A stretch of DNA of 64,000 bases from positions 83,637-147,636 of the forward strand of contig LSRX01000358.1 in NCBI GenBank assembly GCA_001939145.1. Direction: 5' to 3'. Source of the stretch: Symbiodinium microadriaticum. Lineage: Eukaryota > Sar > Dinophyceae > Suessiales > Symbiodiniaceae. Below, one piece after another: positions 45,601 to 56,372 of this stretch (positions within the stretch are counted from its first letter, which is position 1; each line of letters begins with the position of its first letter). The translations under genes and the position numbers were made by a program. The notes under the pieces are model-generated. The model did no database searches, was not told the origin of the DNA, and saw nothing but the letters and a program-made list of their open reading frames with translations.

Positions 45601-46695
45601 TTGCCCCATGTACGGCGAGAATTTGCAGGGGCACAGTGCTTAGGTACTGGCAGGATTTAAGAGCACTGCCAAAATGCTGGAAAGCATCTATTGGTGGATT
45701 GCGAGAGATCAACACCATGCTTCCCTTCATGTACCGGGGAGGATTCAGGACAGCGGGATGCAAGAGCACTGAAATGCTTCCACCAAATACTGGCGGGCTT
45801 CAGAGATTTCAGGGCCAAAAGGAGGCGAATGTATTGGCACCGAATTGCAGTGGATCTGGCTCTCCGGGGGCGCCAATAGGACGCGAGCGCAAATCAGGCT
45901 CTGCACCAACGCGACTCAGTTCTCTTCACTCTGCACGTCAGCTTTGGGAGTTTTTTCATAGGCCCCCTTTGGGAGCAGAGCTGGCGAAGATGATCGAACA
46001 TCTTGTGAACCCCAAAAGTCAGAGGGCCCTAGACTAGACCCTTTTCAGGAACCCTTGTGCGTCTTTGAACGCCTGAGCTCCCTAAAACGAGGTGACGAAG
46101 ATCAGCGACACGTCCTTCTACCTGGACTTTGAGATGGCAGCTCCGGGACCCGACAACATCGCCTTCTACGACCCTGCAGCTGGGGCGCTTTTATTTGGGA
46201 TTCTTCAAACATGCAGAGGGTCTTTAAAGGGCTCTTTCGTGGCTTTTTCTGGACTCTTGCTCTGGGGTCTTCAAGGGTTTCATAAGGGTTCTGTGGGGTT
46301 TTGTAGCAACCCTATGCTTTCCTTGCTTTTGGCACTCTTGCGTCTTTCCAAGAACTCAGGCAGTCACGGGGCAGGGCCCCCCGTCTGCTGACACAAGCAT
46401 CGGATCTGGGTTCGCCGCCGGTCCCTGTCTGTGGGTCCTGTTGTCATGCCTTCTCTGGAAGGTCCTGTAAATTTGCAATTCATATGTGGTACGCGCTGCC
46501 CAGGCTGTTGCTCCATGTCTGTTGGGTATGTAGACTGATGTAGGCTGCCTAACGAAGAATTCGGGGAAACAGACGAGAAGAGCACCAGCCTGTGCATATG
46601 CATGTCGCACAACGGTTCTCAACGAGGAGTTCCTTTCCACGCTCGTGGACGCGCTCGGGGTGCCAGGGTTTGTGTTTTACATCGATCCCGTTTGA
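42632..46695 (+). CDS. secreted or surface protein, multi-exon, Thr-rich linker
   Basis: The ATG at 42632 sits six bases after cgcag, a plausible spliced-leader acceptor. It starts a signal peptide, MRPFLAVFFAALVDA. Proposed exons: 42632-42716; 42844-43004 (NYRPMQAKYVCSDPS ... LKLVYEPPALTYNG); 43163-43210 (TKFDLVRVNGSTVKVQ); 43341-43421 (LEPELSDGRHELGVRIPW); 44156-~44230 (RVVISAARSMPLFTYTND); 44368-~44488 (IDDDGCLGMVNNTPGF ... CPDVKNLTSGMYKYP); 44569-~44870 (a beta-rich domain with TLTFRNRVEVGVFSTITI and SSMYLEIELPTVVTT); 45390-~45520 (Thr-rich linker); 46092-46178 (VTKISDTSFYLDFEMAAPG); 46627-46695 (EFLSTLVDALGVPGFVFYID, stop). Phases match at 42716/42844, 43004/43163, 43210/43341 and 46178/46627. 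Others are unresolved, so some exons could belong to a neighbour. The role is unknown; a cell-surface adhesin-like architecture is inferred. Confidence 0.5.
43252..43278. repeat. (GT)n microsatellite
   Basis: A GT run with one GC interruption, inside a proposed intron. Confidence 0.8.
45248..45290. repeat. GGGACTTTA tandem array
   Basis: About four to five copies of ggactttag/gggacttta in tandem, a variant telomere-like nonamer. Confidence 0.8.
45390..45520 (+). CDS. Thr-rich linker exon
   Basis: The frame reads PSASTIPTAPTVTTLMTMMP followed by uninterrupted Thr/Ala runs encoded by ACG/ACC codons. This is a mucin-like linker, common in dinoflagellate surface proteins. It follows a G-rich run that turns over near 45400. 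It is assigned to the gene at 42632. Confidence 0.45.
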
Positions 46696-47585
46696 CACCT
46701 CCGATGTACTCGTCTGAATTGGACCACGCAGGCGTGCCACGAAAAGAGGTCCTCTTTCGCACCAGTGCAGGATGTAGTGTTTACGGTGCTGGCCTTCATA
46801 CTTTATTGGTTCTTTCTACGGAAATCGCAAGGAGACACAAGGCCGACCATAAAAGCTTAATCTACAACGTGGGGGTGACGGTTCTGTGTCCTTGCAGCGC
46901 TAATGTAGCTTTAGGGTGTGGGCCGGGCCAGCGATACCAGCTTTAGGCCTCTAAGGGCTTTCGTGTGGAGTCTTGGCAAATGATACAGCCTTCGCCGGAA
47001 CGCAGTGTAGACCGGGAGTTTAATTACAAGAAACACATCCCAGTTTTGGCTAATGTATATAGACCCTGCTTGATATCCAAATGTGGATGTCTTCAATACA
47101 AGTCGTCCGGTTTCAGGCTGTGGCTTTTCAGAAGTCGTCAGATCGGGTCCTAGTATCAAAGCTGTGGAGTTCAGGTGCTTGGCCCGGGGCTCAGCGCTGT
47201 GGGGCTTCAGGGTTGAAGCCTCAATGGCTCCGGCCATCTTCTTCTGCACCTTGAACCATAAGCCAGGTTTACATTGCAAGTGCCGACATGCCCCTCCACC
47301 CTCCCTCATGGCCCCATTCATAAGGCATCATTTAACTCCTCTACACCTCCAAACCCCTAATCTCACCGCAGGACCCTAGTGTGGACGAGAGACCCCATTG
47401 AAGAAAACCATGGCTCAAACCCTCACAAAATAGATCCTATTATGCACACATCATGCACCGAATACACGCGCGACTATCAAGCAGACCAAGCCCTAAACCC
47501 CAAACCTCCCAAACCTTGAAACCCTCAACCCCGAGACCTGTCTGTGCAATCGCCGGGTCTGTGAGAGGTTTGGTTCAACGGCCAG

Positions 47586-47702
47586 GGTCGGGGCACGCAG
47601 ATCCCAGCAACTGGGCAGAACTTTTTCTGCACATCGCTAACTCTTATCAGAAGGACTTTCCCTTTTCAGGAGTATTGCGCGACATTGGTACCGTCCCGTT
47701 AT
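47586..47702 (+). CDS. exon (HADPSNWAELFLHIANSYQK)
   Basis: The acceptor cggccag opens GSG then HADPSNWAELFLHIANSYQK and DFPFSGVLRDIGTVPL, with a TAA at about 47701-47703. Upstream is a CCCTAAACCCC run. It may be the C-terminus of a gene. Family unknown. Confidence 0.55.
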
Positions 47703-48171
47703 AATGTGCACCCGAAAACTCTGACGCATCGATTTAAAGCCTACACTTCGTCATACCCGAAACTCGAAGTCTCCATCCAGACTCCCAAGATTCGATATAG
47801 CTGGGCCAGCATTATGGGTTATGTAGTCGTATACGTCTTCTTGCCTAGTTTTTTGTGTATGGTTCCACATGGGTTGCAGGTAAAGATCGGTATCCCAAAA
47901 CCCTTCAAAGACTGAAGCTCTCCAGAGGCCTGGCACCCTAAACCCGACGGCCGTAATCCCCCAAGTATCCCAAGCATCCCCAACCCTAAACAGCAGACAC
48001 CAGTAACCCCAAAAAGGAGAATAAGAACCCGAGGCCCTCACCTACGAGCTGAACTAAGCTCTCACTGCCGAGCAAGTCCTCTGCAAGTCCCCATACCCTA
48101 AATCCCAAATAGCCCCAAATCCTAAACCTCAGAACCCTCAAACTGCATGCCGCCTCTGCGGTTTTGGGGGG

Positions 48172-48261
48172 CAGGAAGATTTTGAGGAGGCTGAGGGTCG
48201 AGGGCTTAGGGGTCAAGATTCGGGGCTTCAGGGCCCCATCGAAGCAGCTGCTGATGAATAG
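48172..48261 (+). CDS. acidic exon candidate (QEDFEEAEGRGLRGQDSGLQ)
   Basis: The frame reads QEDFEEAEGRGLRGQDSGLQ then GPIEAAADE and TAG. A second frame is open for 136 codons (48164-48574), so the choice is uncertain. Confidence 0.3.
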   Translation, partial: QEDFEEAEGRGLRGQDSGLQGPIEAAADE

Positions 48262-48683
48262 CTCTTCAAGTTTCTTTTCTTCATACGGGCACGCAGGGAC
48301 TCTAGCGGGCCTTCAGCTGGGGGGGGGTTCAGGGTTTTGGCATGCTGTTGGGTTTTCAGTTGCTGTACTAAACGGGCCTAGCGGCTCCGCATTCGCTTTC
48401 CAGTTTGTTTCCTTCTCTTCATTGGGGCCTCGACGCTCGAGGTTCGAAGCGGCCATACCGGGAGTTCCGGGGTCGCATGGCGGTTGGAGGGTCTTTCCTG
48501 AGCAGATCAACATCCCTAAACCCGAAACTTCTGCACCTTACACTCTGCCGAAAACCCGCACCCTAGGCCCCTGAACCCTAACCCCTTTAAACCCCTCTAA
48601 ACTCCTCGAAATCTAAAGCTTGAATCCTAGTTTTTTGGGGGATCCCCAAATTTTTCCTAGAGCCGAAACTCCGGAGCCCTCAG

Positions 48684-48857
48684 GTAGAGACACTCCTCAC
48701 CTTCACTCGGGAGATGCTTGGCACCAGTTGAGACGTGGTTCGCTGTCTCAGCGGGATGTTTCTAGGAGCTCAAATATTTGAAGCACTTTTTCAGGCTGCC
48801 TCCTGCCCTCAACGCCTGCCCACATGGAGACTGCTGTCAAGCGTCTGTCAAGCTTGA
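48684..48857 (+). pseudogene. 57-codon frame with one internal TGA
   Basis: After ccctcag the frame reads VETLLTFTREMLGTS, then TGA (48729-48731). In the same frame it continues DVVRCLSGMFLGAQIFEALF and QAASCPQRLPTWRLLSSVCQ with A and TGA. Protein-like composition on both sides suggests a nonsense mutation. A selenocysteine codon or an early intron end are alternatives. Confidence 0.35.
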
Positions 48858-49469
48858 GCTCCCCAAAGCTTACGAATTTCGGGTGTCGGGCTGAGCCCGA
48901 AGCCCAAAAGCCGAAAAGCCGCGTAGCCCCAAACCCTATAGAGCCCCAAGAGCGCGCAATACTGAAGCCCTAAACCTATAGCCTCAAGCCCCAAGGCCGT
49001 GAAGTCTTGAACCCTAGAGCCTTGAATCCCGACAATAAACAAAGCCATACTTCGACGGCCAATTTCTACAGCCTGAACTCGGAATTTCGCAGTTGTAACC
49101 CGAGCTTAACAATGCGGGATAGGAATTGGGAACTTTCAAACATGTGGACTCCGCGCCAAAGAGCACCAAATGCCCTGAACCCCAACCACCGAATCCCCTA
49201 ACGCCAAAGAAGCCAAAGCCCCAATGCCGAAACAACTTTAAGCCGTAAACATCAACTCCTTAACCCGCGAAACTTAAATCCCAGAGCCCCGAATTCCAAA
49301 GACTCGCCAAACCCTATCCGTAAACCTCCTCTGCCCGAGTGCTAGGAACTGCAGCACGTGGGTAGGGGCAGACGCATGCACCTTAACGGCAGTGCATGTC
49401 ATCTTCCACACCCTGAAGCCCTAAACCCCAAAGCCTGATGCAAAGCCCCAAAATCCAAGACTCACTTAG

Positions 49470-49531
49470 GGTGGAGCCGAGTCTGCTAGAGCGGTGGCTA
49501 TCGCAAGGTGGGAGTATGGACTCCTCTAGTG
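49470..49531 (+). CDS. exon (VEPSLLERWLSQGGSMDSSS)
   Basis: The acceptor ctcacttag opens VEPSLLERWLSQGGSMDSSS then AA, just before gggttttcgggttggttc. It is a clean C-rich to G-rich switch. Family unknown. Confidence 0.5.
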
Positions 49532-49708
49532 CTGCAGGGTTTTCGGGTTGGTTCAGTGAAGGTTTAGGGTAAACGCAGGGTCATTTGTGGACCCCGATTT
49601 CAGCCACCTGCTTGCATGATGTGGGCAGTGTGCGTGCTGCGTTGAACAATTCGTTCCTTCTGCTTCAGTGTTCCCTCTGACATTCATGGTTCTGTCTTTC
49701 CTGAGCCG

Positions 49709-49810
49709 TAACCCTGAAGCCCAGGCCCTAATCACTAAACCCTAAACCCAAACTCGAAGTAACCCTGAAGCCCAGACCCTAATCACTAAACCCTAAACCC
49801 AAACTCGAAA
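49709..49810. repeat. 51-bp tandem duplication of CCCTAAA-like DNA
   Basis: Two 51-bp units beginning taaccctgaagccca differ at one internal position and at the last base. The duplication shows that telomere-like blocks grow by local copying. Confidence 0.85.
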
Positions 49811-49874
49811 AGGCTAAACCCTAAACCCCAGGCCTTAAACCCTAAACTCTACAACACGTCCTCTTGTCTCGGAG

Positions 49875-49928
49875 TCCTTCGGATGCGGGGCTCCCCGCCT
49901 TATCCCGCGCAGCACTGTTTTTCCATAT
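49875..49928 (+). CDS. exon candidate (SFGCGAPRLIPRSTVFPYIL)
   Basis: After tctcggag the frame reads SFGCGAPRLIPRSTVFPYIL and runs into ttttagggtttagg. It is preceded by the duplicated C-rich block. Family unknown. Confidence 0.35.
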
Positions 49929-50099
49929 ATTTTAGGGTTTAGGTTTCGCACTGTAGTGTAGCGACTGTTGTAAAACTGTAAAACCCCCTCGCTCAAACAC
50001 AACGCCTCATTGCAAATAGTGAGGACGCGAGAGTCTTCAATGCCTCACATAGTTTTCAGGCCTCGGCGTTCTCTACATGCAGGAAGGTACTGCCCCCAT

Positions 50100-50196
50100 G
50101 TCCTAGCTGGGTCCTGGACCGAAAGATCCGTTTCTCGGAGTTCTTCAGGCGCCGACAGCGCAGATCAGGAAGATGCGCCGCTAGCCTCAGAGGGTT
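50100..50196 (+). CDS. weak exon candidate (SRSSSGADSADQEDAPLAS)
   Basis: The frame SRSSSGADSADQEDAPLAS is followed by ggttcagggtttagggc. The acceptor is unresolved. Confidence 0.3.
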
Positions 50197-50711
50197 CAGG
50201 GTTTAGGGCTCCGGGGCTTGTGGCTTGTGGCTTCGGGTTAGGGGTCGGTTTTTGGCAAGTTAGACAATGGGCCTCGCGGGCTTTCAGGGTTATGTCGCCA
50301 GATGTCAAGCACGTGGTTGGTTGGCATTGTAGCGTGGGTCAGTATCTAGCTTCGGGCTGATTGTGACTTTCATGTGATGTCTGCAATCTTGCTAGGTTTC
50401 AGTGTTTCTGCGTGGGCAGCAACCTCGCGTCAAAGGCTTCGTTCGCGGTCTTCGCTGGAGCAGCCGGAACATCGACTGACAGCCCATTGCACGATGTCAC
50501 CAGCAACCCGAACCCCTTGCCAGAAAGCCGAAGCGCTAGAGCCCCAACGTCAAAGCTTCAGCTGCTTTCAACCTGATACCCGAAAGCCACGCCCGACCTG
50601 AAGCCCGAAACGCGCAGTCTTAGACGGAACCCTAAGTCCCTCAGCCTAAGCCCTTAGCCCCAGGCTCTGAAGCTTTAGGCCCGTGAGCTTACAAGATTTG
50701 AATCCTTAAAG

Positions 50712-50803
50712 TCAAAGCCATCAGCCTTGGCCCTGAGGAGGCGCCTGTTGAGGTCTACGTTCCTCTTCTACTTCCCTTCGGAGGCCCTCTTGCATTGGGG
50801 CAG
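50712..50803 (+). CDS. exon (GPEEAPVEVYVPLLLPFGGP)
   Basis: AG at 50710-50711 opens (V)KAISL then GPEEAPVEVYVPLLLPFGGP and LALGQG. The end abuts ggttggagtttaggggtttg. It is a mixed soluble and hydrophobic segment. Family unknown. Confidence 0.5.
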
Positions 50804-51344
50804 GGTTGGAGTTTAGGGGTTTGGGTGCCCTTCTTGTGATGTCGAGTGTCGAGCCGTGGAGGTCCACGGGTTGAGATTTGTGTGTGTCATAGGCGGTGCA
50901 AGACTTCAGCGCATCAGTCGAGTGCCTGAAGCCAAGACGAACGGCTTAAACCCTGACCTGCACCTTGACAGCCCTAGCTCATCCTAACCCCTAGATTCAG
51001 ATCTTCTCCATTCCAAGCCCCAGGCCTCCACATGCGGCAGCGTCATTCAGGGCTTTAGGCCCCCTTGGTTGGTAAGTTGCTTCCCAGGCAATCAGCTTCC
51101 TCGGCTTTAGGGTTTGGCGGATGCTCTAGAGTTTTGGGCTCGTGTGTTGCCCTGTCCTCGTTCTTCTGAATCTGATCTGTGTATCATGGGCTCCAAATGA
51201 GTATTTCCCCTGCTTAGCTCCAAGCTGCTCAAGCCCCGATTCTGAAGAGCAGCAACAGCCAACATCTACACCCCAAACTCCAAACCCTAAACCCCACATC
51301 CTAAACTCTAAACCTCACGCCTCAAAGCCTAAAGCCTGCAAAAG

Positions 51345-51407
51345 GAGCTGCCAAGCTTTCTGCGGTTCGTGGACGAAGAGCTTCGTCCCTTCCTGGTTCA
51401 GCTTCAG
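51345..51407 (+). CDS. exon (ELPSFLRFVDEELRPFLVQL)
   Basis: The acceptor gcaaaag opens ELPSFLRFVDEELRPFLVQL with Q. It looks alpha-helical. It lies exactly between CCCTAAACCCC and GGGTTCGGGGG. The donor is probably GA (cag|GATTCG). Family unknown. Confidence 0.55.
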
Positions 51408-51538
51408 GATTCGATTCATGGAATGGGGTTCGGGGGCAAACCATAAGGGTAATTCTCTACATTAGCGCCCCTTTCTAGGCTCCCACTATAGTACTATAGC
51501 GCCCTTAAAAGAATGACCCCCCCCTCCCCGCCAAAGAA

Positions 51539-51563
51539 ACCCTAATTTAGAGAACTACCCATA
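51539..51563. repeat. dispersed 25-bp repeat, copy at 39251-39275
   Basis: accct[a/g]atttagagaacta followed by [c/g]ccata occurs here and at 39251 with two differences in 25. Both lie in C-rich telomere-like DNA. Confidence 0.6.
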
Positions 51564-52250
51564 TAGTATAGTTAGAACCAGGAGTTTGGGATAGTATACC
51601 CTTGAACGGGAACCGAAAGGACCACCCTTTCTGCAGGGTTCGTTTCTGTGTGGAATAGGGCTTGGGGGATTTTGGGGGTATCTTGTAGGGTTTACTTTCA
51701 GAGTATCTTGCAGGCCTCCCGAAGGCTATGGGTATCTTATTTGCATTTTAGGGTCTGTACAAGGGTCCGATAATTTTCGAAGACTTTCGTAGTGGGTTCC
51801 AGTGTTGCGGCTTGAAGACTCACCAAGGTGGCCCCAGGCTGCGCAGTGAAGGGATATAGTTGCAGGTGTTCATGTTCTTGGGGAGCTGAGATTAACTTTG
51901 ACTTGAATGGAGCTCGCAGTGGAGAAGTTAGTAGCTGTGTCGCAGCTAGGCCATACAGGCTGCGCATCCTGACAGAGCTTCCATTGTCCCTTCTATCATC
52001 ATGTCGGTCAGCACCTTTCAGAATCCAACGATGGTTTCACAAATGCTCTCTCTGTTTCCCCTCCGTGTTGCTGAAGTTTCAAAGTGAGTGGGCAAGCGGT
52101 AGTCATCAGTTTCAGCGAAAGCCGGATTCCCCTGACCCTTAAACCCTCAACCCTAAACTCCCAAGCCCTAAGACCCAAACCTCAAAACTTGAAAACCCAA
52201 GCCCCCAACCCGCCAAACCCGTAATTACCCATAAGCACTTCCTTTCCGAG

Positions 52251-52312
52251 AGGACGCGTCCGAGGAAGCATCCGGCGGTCTGAGAGGTTTCTTCCGGATC
52301 GATGGCAGGCGC
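52251..52312 (+). CDS. exon (EDASEEASGGLRGFFRIDGR)
   Basis: After cctttccgag the frame reads EDASEEASGGLRGFFRIDGR with R. A long CCCTAAA run lies before it and GGGTTTAGGG after it. Family unknown. Confidence 0.45.
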
Positions 52313-52561
52313 CGGAATTTTTTTTCGGTGCTCGGGGGCTTTAGAGGGTTCGGGGTCTACGATTTGGGGTTTAGGGTTGCTTGGGGTTTAGAAATAGCGT
52401 TGATTAGGGTTGCCGATTCTAGGTTATTCTACAATATACACCATACTATACACCACTACGGGTCTGTATTCAGGTTCTGAACGGGTTCTGCAATCTTTTT
52501 GGGATGCGTTTGGTGTGTAGAAGGTCGTAGACTGTCAGTTGCTGGTGGAATCCTGAACCTT

Positions 52562-52600
52562 CAACTGGCCCGCAACATTGCTCGAGCTCTAGCATGTCGG
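52562..52600 (+). CDS. short exon candidate (LQLARNIARALACR)
   Basis: The frame LQLARNIARALACR ends at a GT donor (cgg|GTGTGG). It is too short for a family guess. Confidence 0.3.
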
Positions 52601-53072
52601 GTGTGGTAAGTCTGCCAGGGCTGGCGTCACGAGACCCCAAATGCTAAACCGAAGCTATTTTAAGTTTGTGTGTGCAGGCTTTAGTTGCCCTGCCTCATTC
52701 TGGCTTTATCTGAGACTGAGGCCCAAAAGCATAGGGTTTCGCCCCAAACCACCAAAGGCGCCGGAGGCGCTCAGGTTTTCGGAGGGTCTTCGCAGCGCTC
52801 TCTAGGGCTTTTTAGAAATTAGGATCTTTGAAAGGCCTTCGAGATAGGGGGCGTTTCCAAACGTGCACAGATCTCGCTCGCCAGAGCGAAAATCCCAGGA
52901 CGTATTGCAATGCGTAAAGCAGACCCCTGATAAACACAACTCAATTCCTTCAAGAACGGAGTGCTTTAATCACAATCAGGGTCTACATTATTCAGGATGT
53001 TTTGCATGTGCTGCTATAATTGCTCGAGGTGTCTTCACAAGCCTTCTTCAGACGATAGCCCTTCTGCGACTT

Positions 53073-53479
53073 CCCTGGCGCAGTCTCGTTGCCTGATCAT
53101 GTTCACGTCTTGCCTGGTGCTGATGATCTTCACGTGCCTGCCTACGTCATCAGCCGTGCGACAGCAGCTTGCGGCCGGAGTCCCCTCGAATCGCTACCTG
53201 GATGAACAAAACAGCCGCTATGACCCGGACTACGCAACTGAAAACCCGGATAAGATCCAGAGTATCATTGACAAGTGTGGTGGCGAGACAAAGACTACAT
53301 GCATTCGAAATATGCTTGCAAGAATGGCTCCTCCTCCTTGGTCAAAGTGGGATGTCACGTACACCACGAACCTGTTGCAATACAACCGGTACTACCCAGT
53401 CTTCATGGAGCGCTCGACGCGGCTTATGTTTCACTTCGGCTTCCTGCACCAGTCGACGCTCTTCATCAGCTCCCTGTGA
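53073..53479 (+). CDS. single-pass membrane protein, N-terminal part
   Basis: The frame reads SRCLIMFTSCLVLMIFTCLP then TSSAVRQQLAAGVPSNRYLD, EQNSRYDPDYATENPDKIQS, IIDKCGGETKTTCIRNMLAR and onward to LMFHFGFLHQSTLFISSL and TGA. One membrane segment near the N-terminus is followed by a soluble Tyr/Asn-rich domain with paired Cys. The frame is open upstream to 52997. Two other frames remain protein-like beyond the stop (to 53630), so an intron or frameshift near 53478 is likely. Family unknown. No telomere-like repeats lie inside. Confidence 0.5.
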
Positions 53480-54005
53480 AGGGGGCCCGACGCAGGGCAT
53501 GGAGAAAACGAGCACCACTCTTTATCTTCGTGGCCCAGTGTCCCTTTCGTATACGGACAACTATGCCGCAGCTATATTGATCCAGAAGCCTGGGCTACAC
53601 GTATCCTTGTTTAGCTACGGTCTTGGTTTAGGGGTCAGTCCAACAGTTTCAATCCTATGTTGCTGAAACGCTGGTCCTCTTTCGCTCGTACCACCACTCC
53701 GTGTGCCGGATCCACAGCTGTTAACAGGTTGATCAAGCCGGTGTCACTAAACGCCCTGCAGTCTTTTTCCAAAGCCCCTAGCAGCCGGCAGCTCAATTCC
53801 AAACTACAGTCCGGGCCTACGTTTCACACCCTCAAGCAACACTCCCTGAACCCCGCACCCTACTCCCATTACTCATAGCTCGCAAACTTCGACTTTGCTT
53901 AATCCGAAGTCCTAAATCTAAAGCCAAGTACATCCATGCCGCAAGAATGCCCGTAGCCCTGCAACCCTCAACCCAGAAAAAAACCAACGCACTCCTCAGC
54001 CCAAG

Positions 54006-54062
54006 ATCATCGACAACAGGGGTTTCCTTCGTCTTTCCGTGAAGTTCTTTGGTCGATCGCCC
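54006..54062 (+). CDS. exon (IIDNRGFLRLSVKFFGRS)
   Basis: AG at 54004-54005 opens IIDNRGFLRLSVKFFGRS, then gcccaggtttcaggagttcgg. Upstream is C-rich. It probably pairs with the ex. Confidence 0.45.
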
Positions 54063-54329
54063 AGGTTTCAGGAGTTCGGTGTTGGGGCACTTCCGGTTCA
54101 GGGAATCGCAGAAATCCCGTCAACCACGGCCAGGATCTGATTCTGATCAGAGCCCTCCGCTGCCTTTGTACCAGCGGAGAAGTTGCAAAGTTTCCGCTCA
54201 GAGAAACCGGAACGTGAACCCTCAACCCCAAGCCGTTAAGCCTAACCCCTGAACCCAAAGGACCTAAGTACTAAGACCACCTCAGAAAGAACATCAACAA
54301 AACATCATCCATTTGTTTCGCCGGCGCCA

Positions 54330-54376
54330 GGGACCTGCTCGATCTTCCTCGCTACTTCCGACACGAGGAGTTCAGA
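54330..54376 (+). CDS. exon (DLLDLPRYFRHEEFR)
   Basis: The acceptor ccggcgccag opens DLLDLPRYFRHEEFR. The 54063-54329 interval before it is a clear G-rich-then-C-rich intron, so this exon and 54006-54062 probably belong to one gene. G-rich DNA then runs for about 350 bases. Family unknown. Confidence 0.45.
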
Positions 54377-54735
54377 GTTTCAGGTCCTTAGGTTTCAGGG
54401 CTTTCTATTTTAGGGGTCCAGAGTTAGAGGGTATATAGGGGTTTAAGCGTTTGGGGCTTCGTGTTTCAGGGTTGGTGGCTTCGGGCTTGAGAGTTTTGGG
54501 GTTGTTAGCGTTGAGAATCACAAGTATAGGATTCCAGGGTTGGACTGGAAGCTGGATACGAATCTGGAGAGTGGGGAATCAGGTGAGGGTGAAAGGCTCA
54601 GGGTTTAGAATCTGATCCGGGTCTAGGGTAAGGGTTTGGACTATCTAGTGTCTAGAGATCAGTAGGATGCAGGGTTTAGGGCCTAATAGGGCTTTAAACT
54701 TACAGGCTTTGGTTTCAAGCAGAGTTTAGGGATTC
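54377..54735. repeat. TTTAGGG-like degenerate telomeric block
   Basis: A long G/T-rich run (tttcagggc, tttaggggtccag, gggtttagaa, ggtttagggcc) with no exon. Confidence 0.7.
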
Positions 54736-54893
54736 AAGGTTGAGGACAGAAGTAGAATTTTGCTAGAAAAAACGGGTGCTGGAATGATAGGTAACGGTCT
54801 TCCTCAGGGATGCTAGATGGGCCTCCCCACCTTTGACAAAGAGGGGCTTTAAGGGGGGCTTCACGGGGGCTTGAATAAGGCCAAACGGAAGCC

Positions 54894-55080
54894 GTGCAAT
54901 GCCCGAGAAACATCAAGCCGCGAGTCAGGCGTGGTTATCAGCAGAAATCTGCACCAAATGGAAACCGAAAGTTGGAATGTTACGCGCGGTCTTTCTTTGC
55001 TGATACAAGCATGTCACTAGATATGTTTAACTGGTTAACACACAAAACAATGCAAACTCTATATATCCTGGATGATGCAG
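54894..55080 (+). CDS. possible exon (MSLDMFNWLTHKTMQTLYIL)
   Basis: The frame ends RSFFADTSMSLDMFNWLTHK then TMQTLYILDDA, before cag|GTGGCCC. The DNA here is AT-richer than the neighbours and lacks heptamers. Family unknown. Confidence 0.3.
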
Positions 55081-55781
55081 GTGGCCCTTAGTGTTCAAGG
55101 TAACAAAAGCTGACAAGTCTAGAGCTGAAGCCTTGAACTCCTCAGCCCCACACTCAAAGTTGTCGTAAACCGGTAGACCCCAACATTCCTAGTGTTAAGA
55201 GTTTGACTGCTTCTGCGCTGAGGAGCTTAGCATCTGCACTCCTCTCATTACTCTTGTCGCCGTCCAGCCGCGCGGCCAGCAGAATTTGGAACTCGTTTGC
55301 CCTCAGTCCGCCTATTATACAAGTCGGAATAACTATGGCTAACATCCCGCAACACCTTTGTTCCAATAGTGAAGGCCCTCCTATTCGCAAAATCGAAGGA
55401 TCCCATGACTTGGGGAGCAAAGGCACTTAGAAGGGGGGTTCTCGTAAGCGTTGAATGTCCGATGCTGTTGTGTATAATGGTGGTCTTTCGGGATGAGAAG
55501 GACAGAAGCCGTCGAGGTGTCGCAGCTTCGGTTGCTGTGCAAGCCAGTCAGCACACCCGAATCTTGCACTACATCGTCCTTTAGCATCCTGAATGCTGTC
55601 CTGAATATCCCAGCCCCTGAACCCCCAAAATCCAAATCTCAGGCCGTTGAACTACCACACTGACAACTCTATGGACACCAGAAGTTGACGGTTTAGGGTG
55701 GGATGAAGATGGGGATGGAAGCTTGAGGGCAGCACGGCGCAAAACCCTAGCCTTCGGGGTTTAGGGTGCAAGCCCCTGCAG

Positions 55782-55945
55782 GCTCACCACTCGCCGGGCT
55801 CTACTGTCCCTCGGAGCCGCCGCAGTCGTGGCGGCGGCCGCAGCGGCTGAGGGGCGCCAGGCAGACTTGGGCAGTGTCAAGGTCAACCTAAACAATGTGG
55901 ACCTAGTCCAAGAAAGGGCTGTGAATGAGATTAGCACGGGGTTGT
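55782..55945 (+). CDS. exon with possible thylakoid-lumen targeting signal
   Basis: The acceptor cccctgcag opens (R)LTTRRALLSLGAAAVVAAAA and then AAEGRQADLGSVKVNLNNVD, LVQERAVNEISTG. A twin Arg followed by an Ala/Val-rich core and AAAEG cleavage-like site resembles a Tat-type thylakoid transfer signal. The segment after it could be the start of a small lumenal photosystem protein (a PsbU-like LNN is weakly suggestive). A plain membrane anchor is the alternative. The donor is not fixed. Confidence 0.45.
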
Positions 55946-56372
55946 GTCATAGAGTTTTACGTGCTTACCAGGGTTCCAACCTCGGGAAGTAGGGGGCAAG
56001 TGTCAGTCAAAATGAGAAAGCCGAGGAGTCTACAGCAACAGGGTTCAGGGCTTCAGAGAGGTCCACAGAGTCTGGGGTTTAGCATGATTGCGGGTTCGTG
56101 ATAGGTGTCTCAATTGCTTGTAGTACATCCTTAATGTTCAATCCTTGTGGGTCAACATGGCCAAAGGCCAGCATGAAACGGCTTGAGCGGTCAGCAAGTT
56201 CCAAGTTTCCGACCAAGTTTCGGAAGGCTGATTAAGTAGGATCAGTGGTCGAAGCTTGACGAGATGTTTGGAAGCATCCATGGGTAATTACAGTAGGCAC
56301 CTGGCAAAAGCAAACGAAAAGACAACAAACCTTCATGTCAAGCCCTCATTCCTCAAGCCCTAAAGCTCTCAG

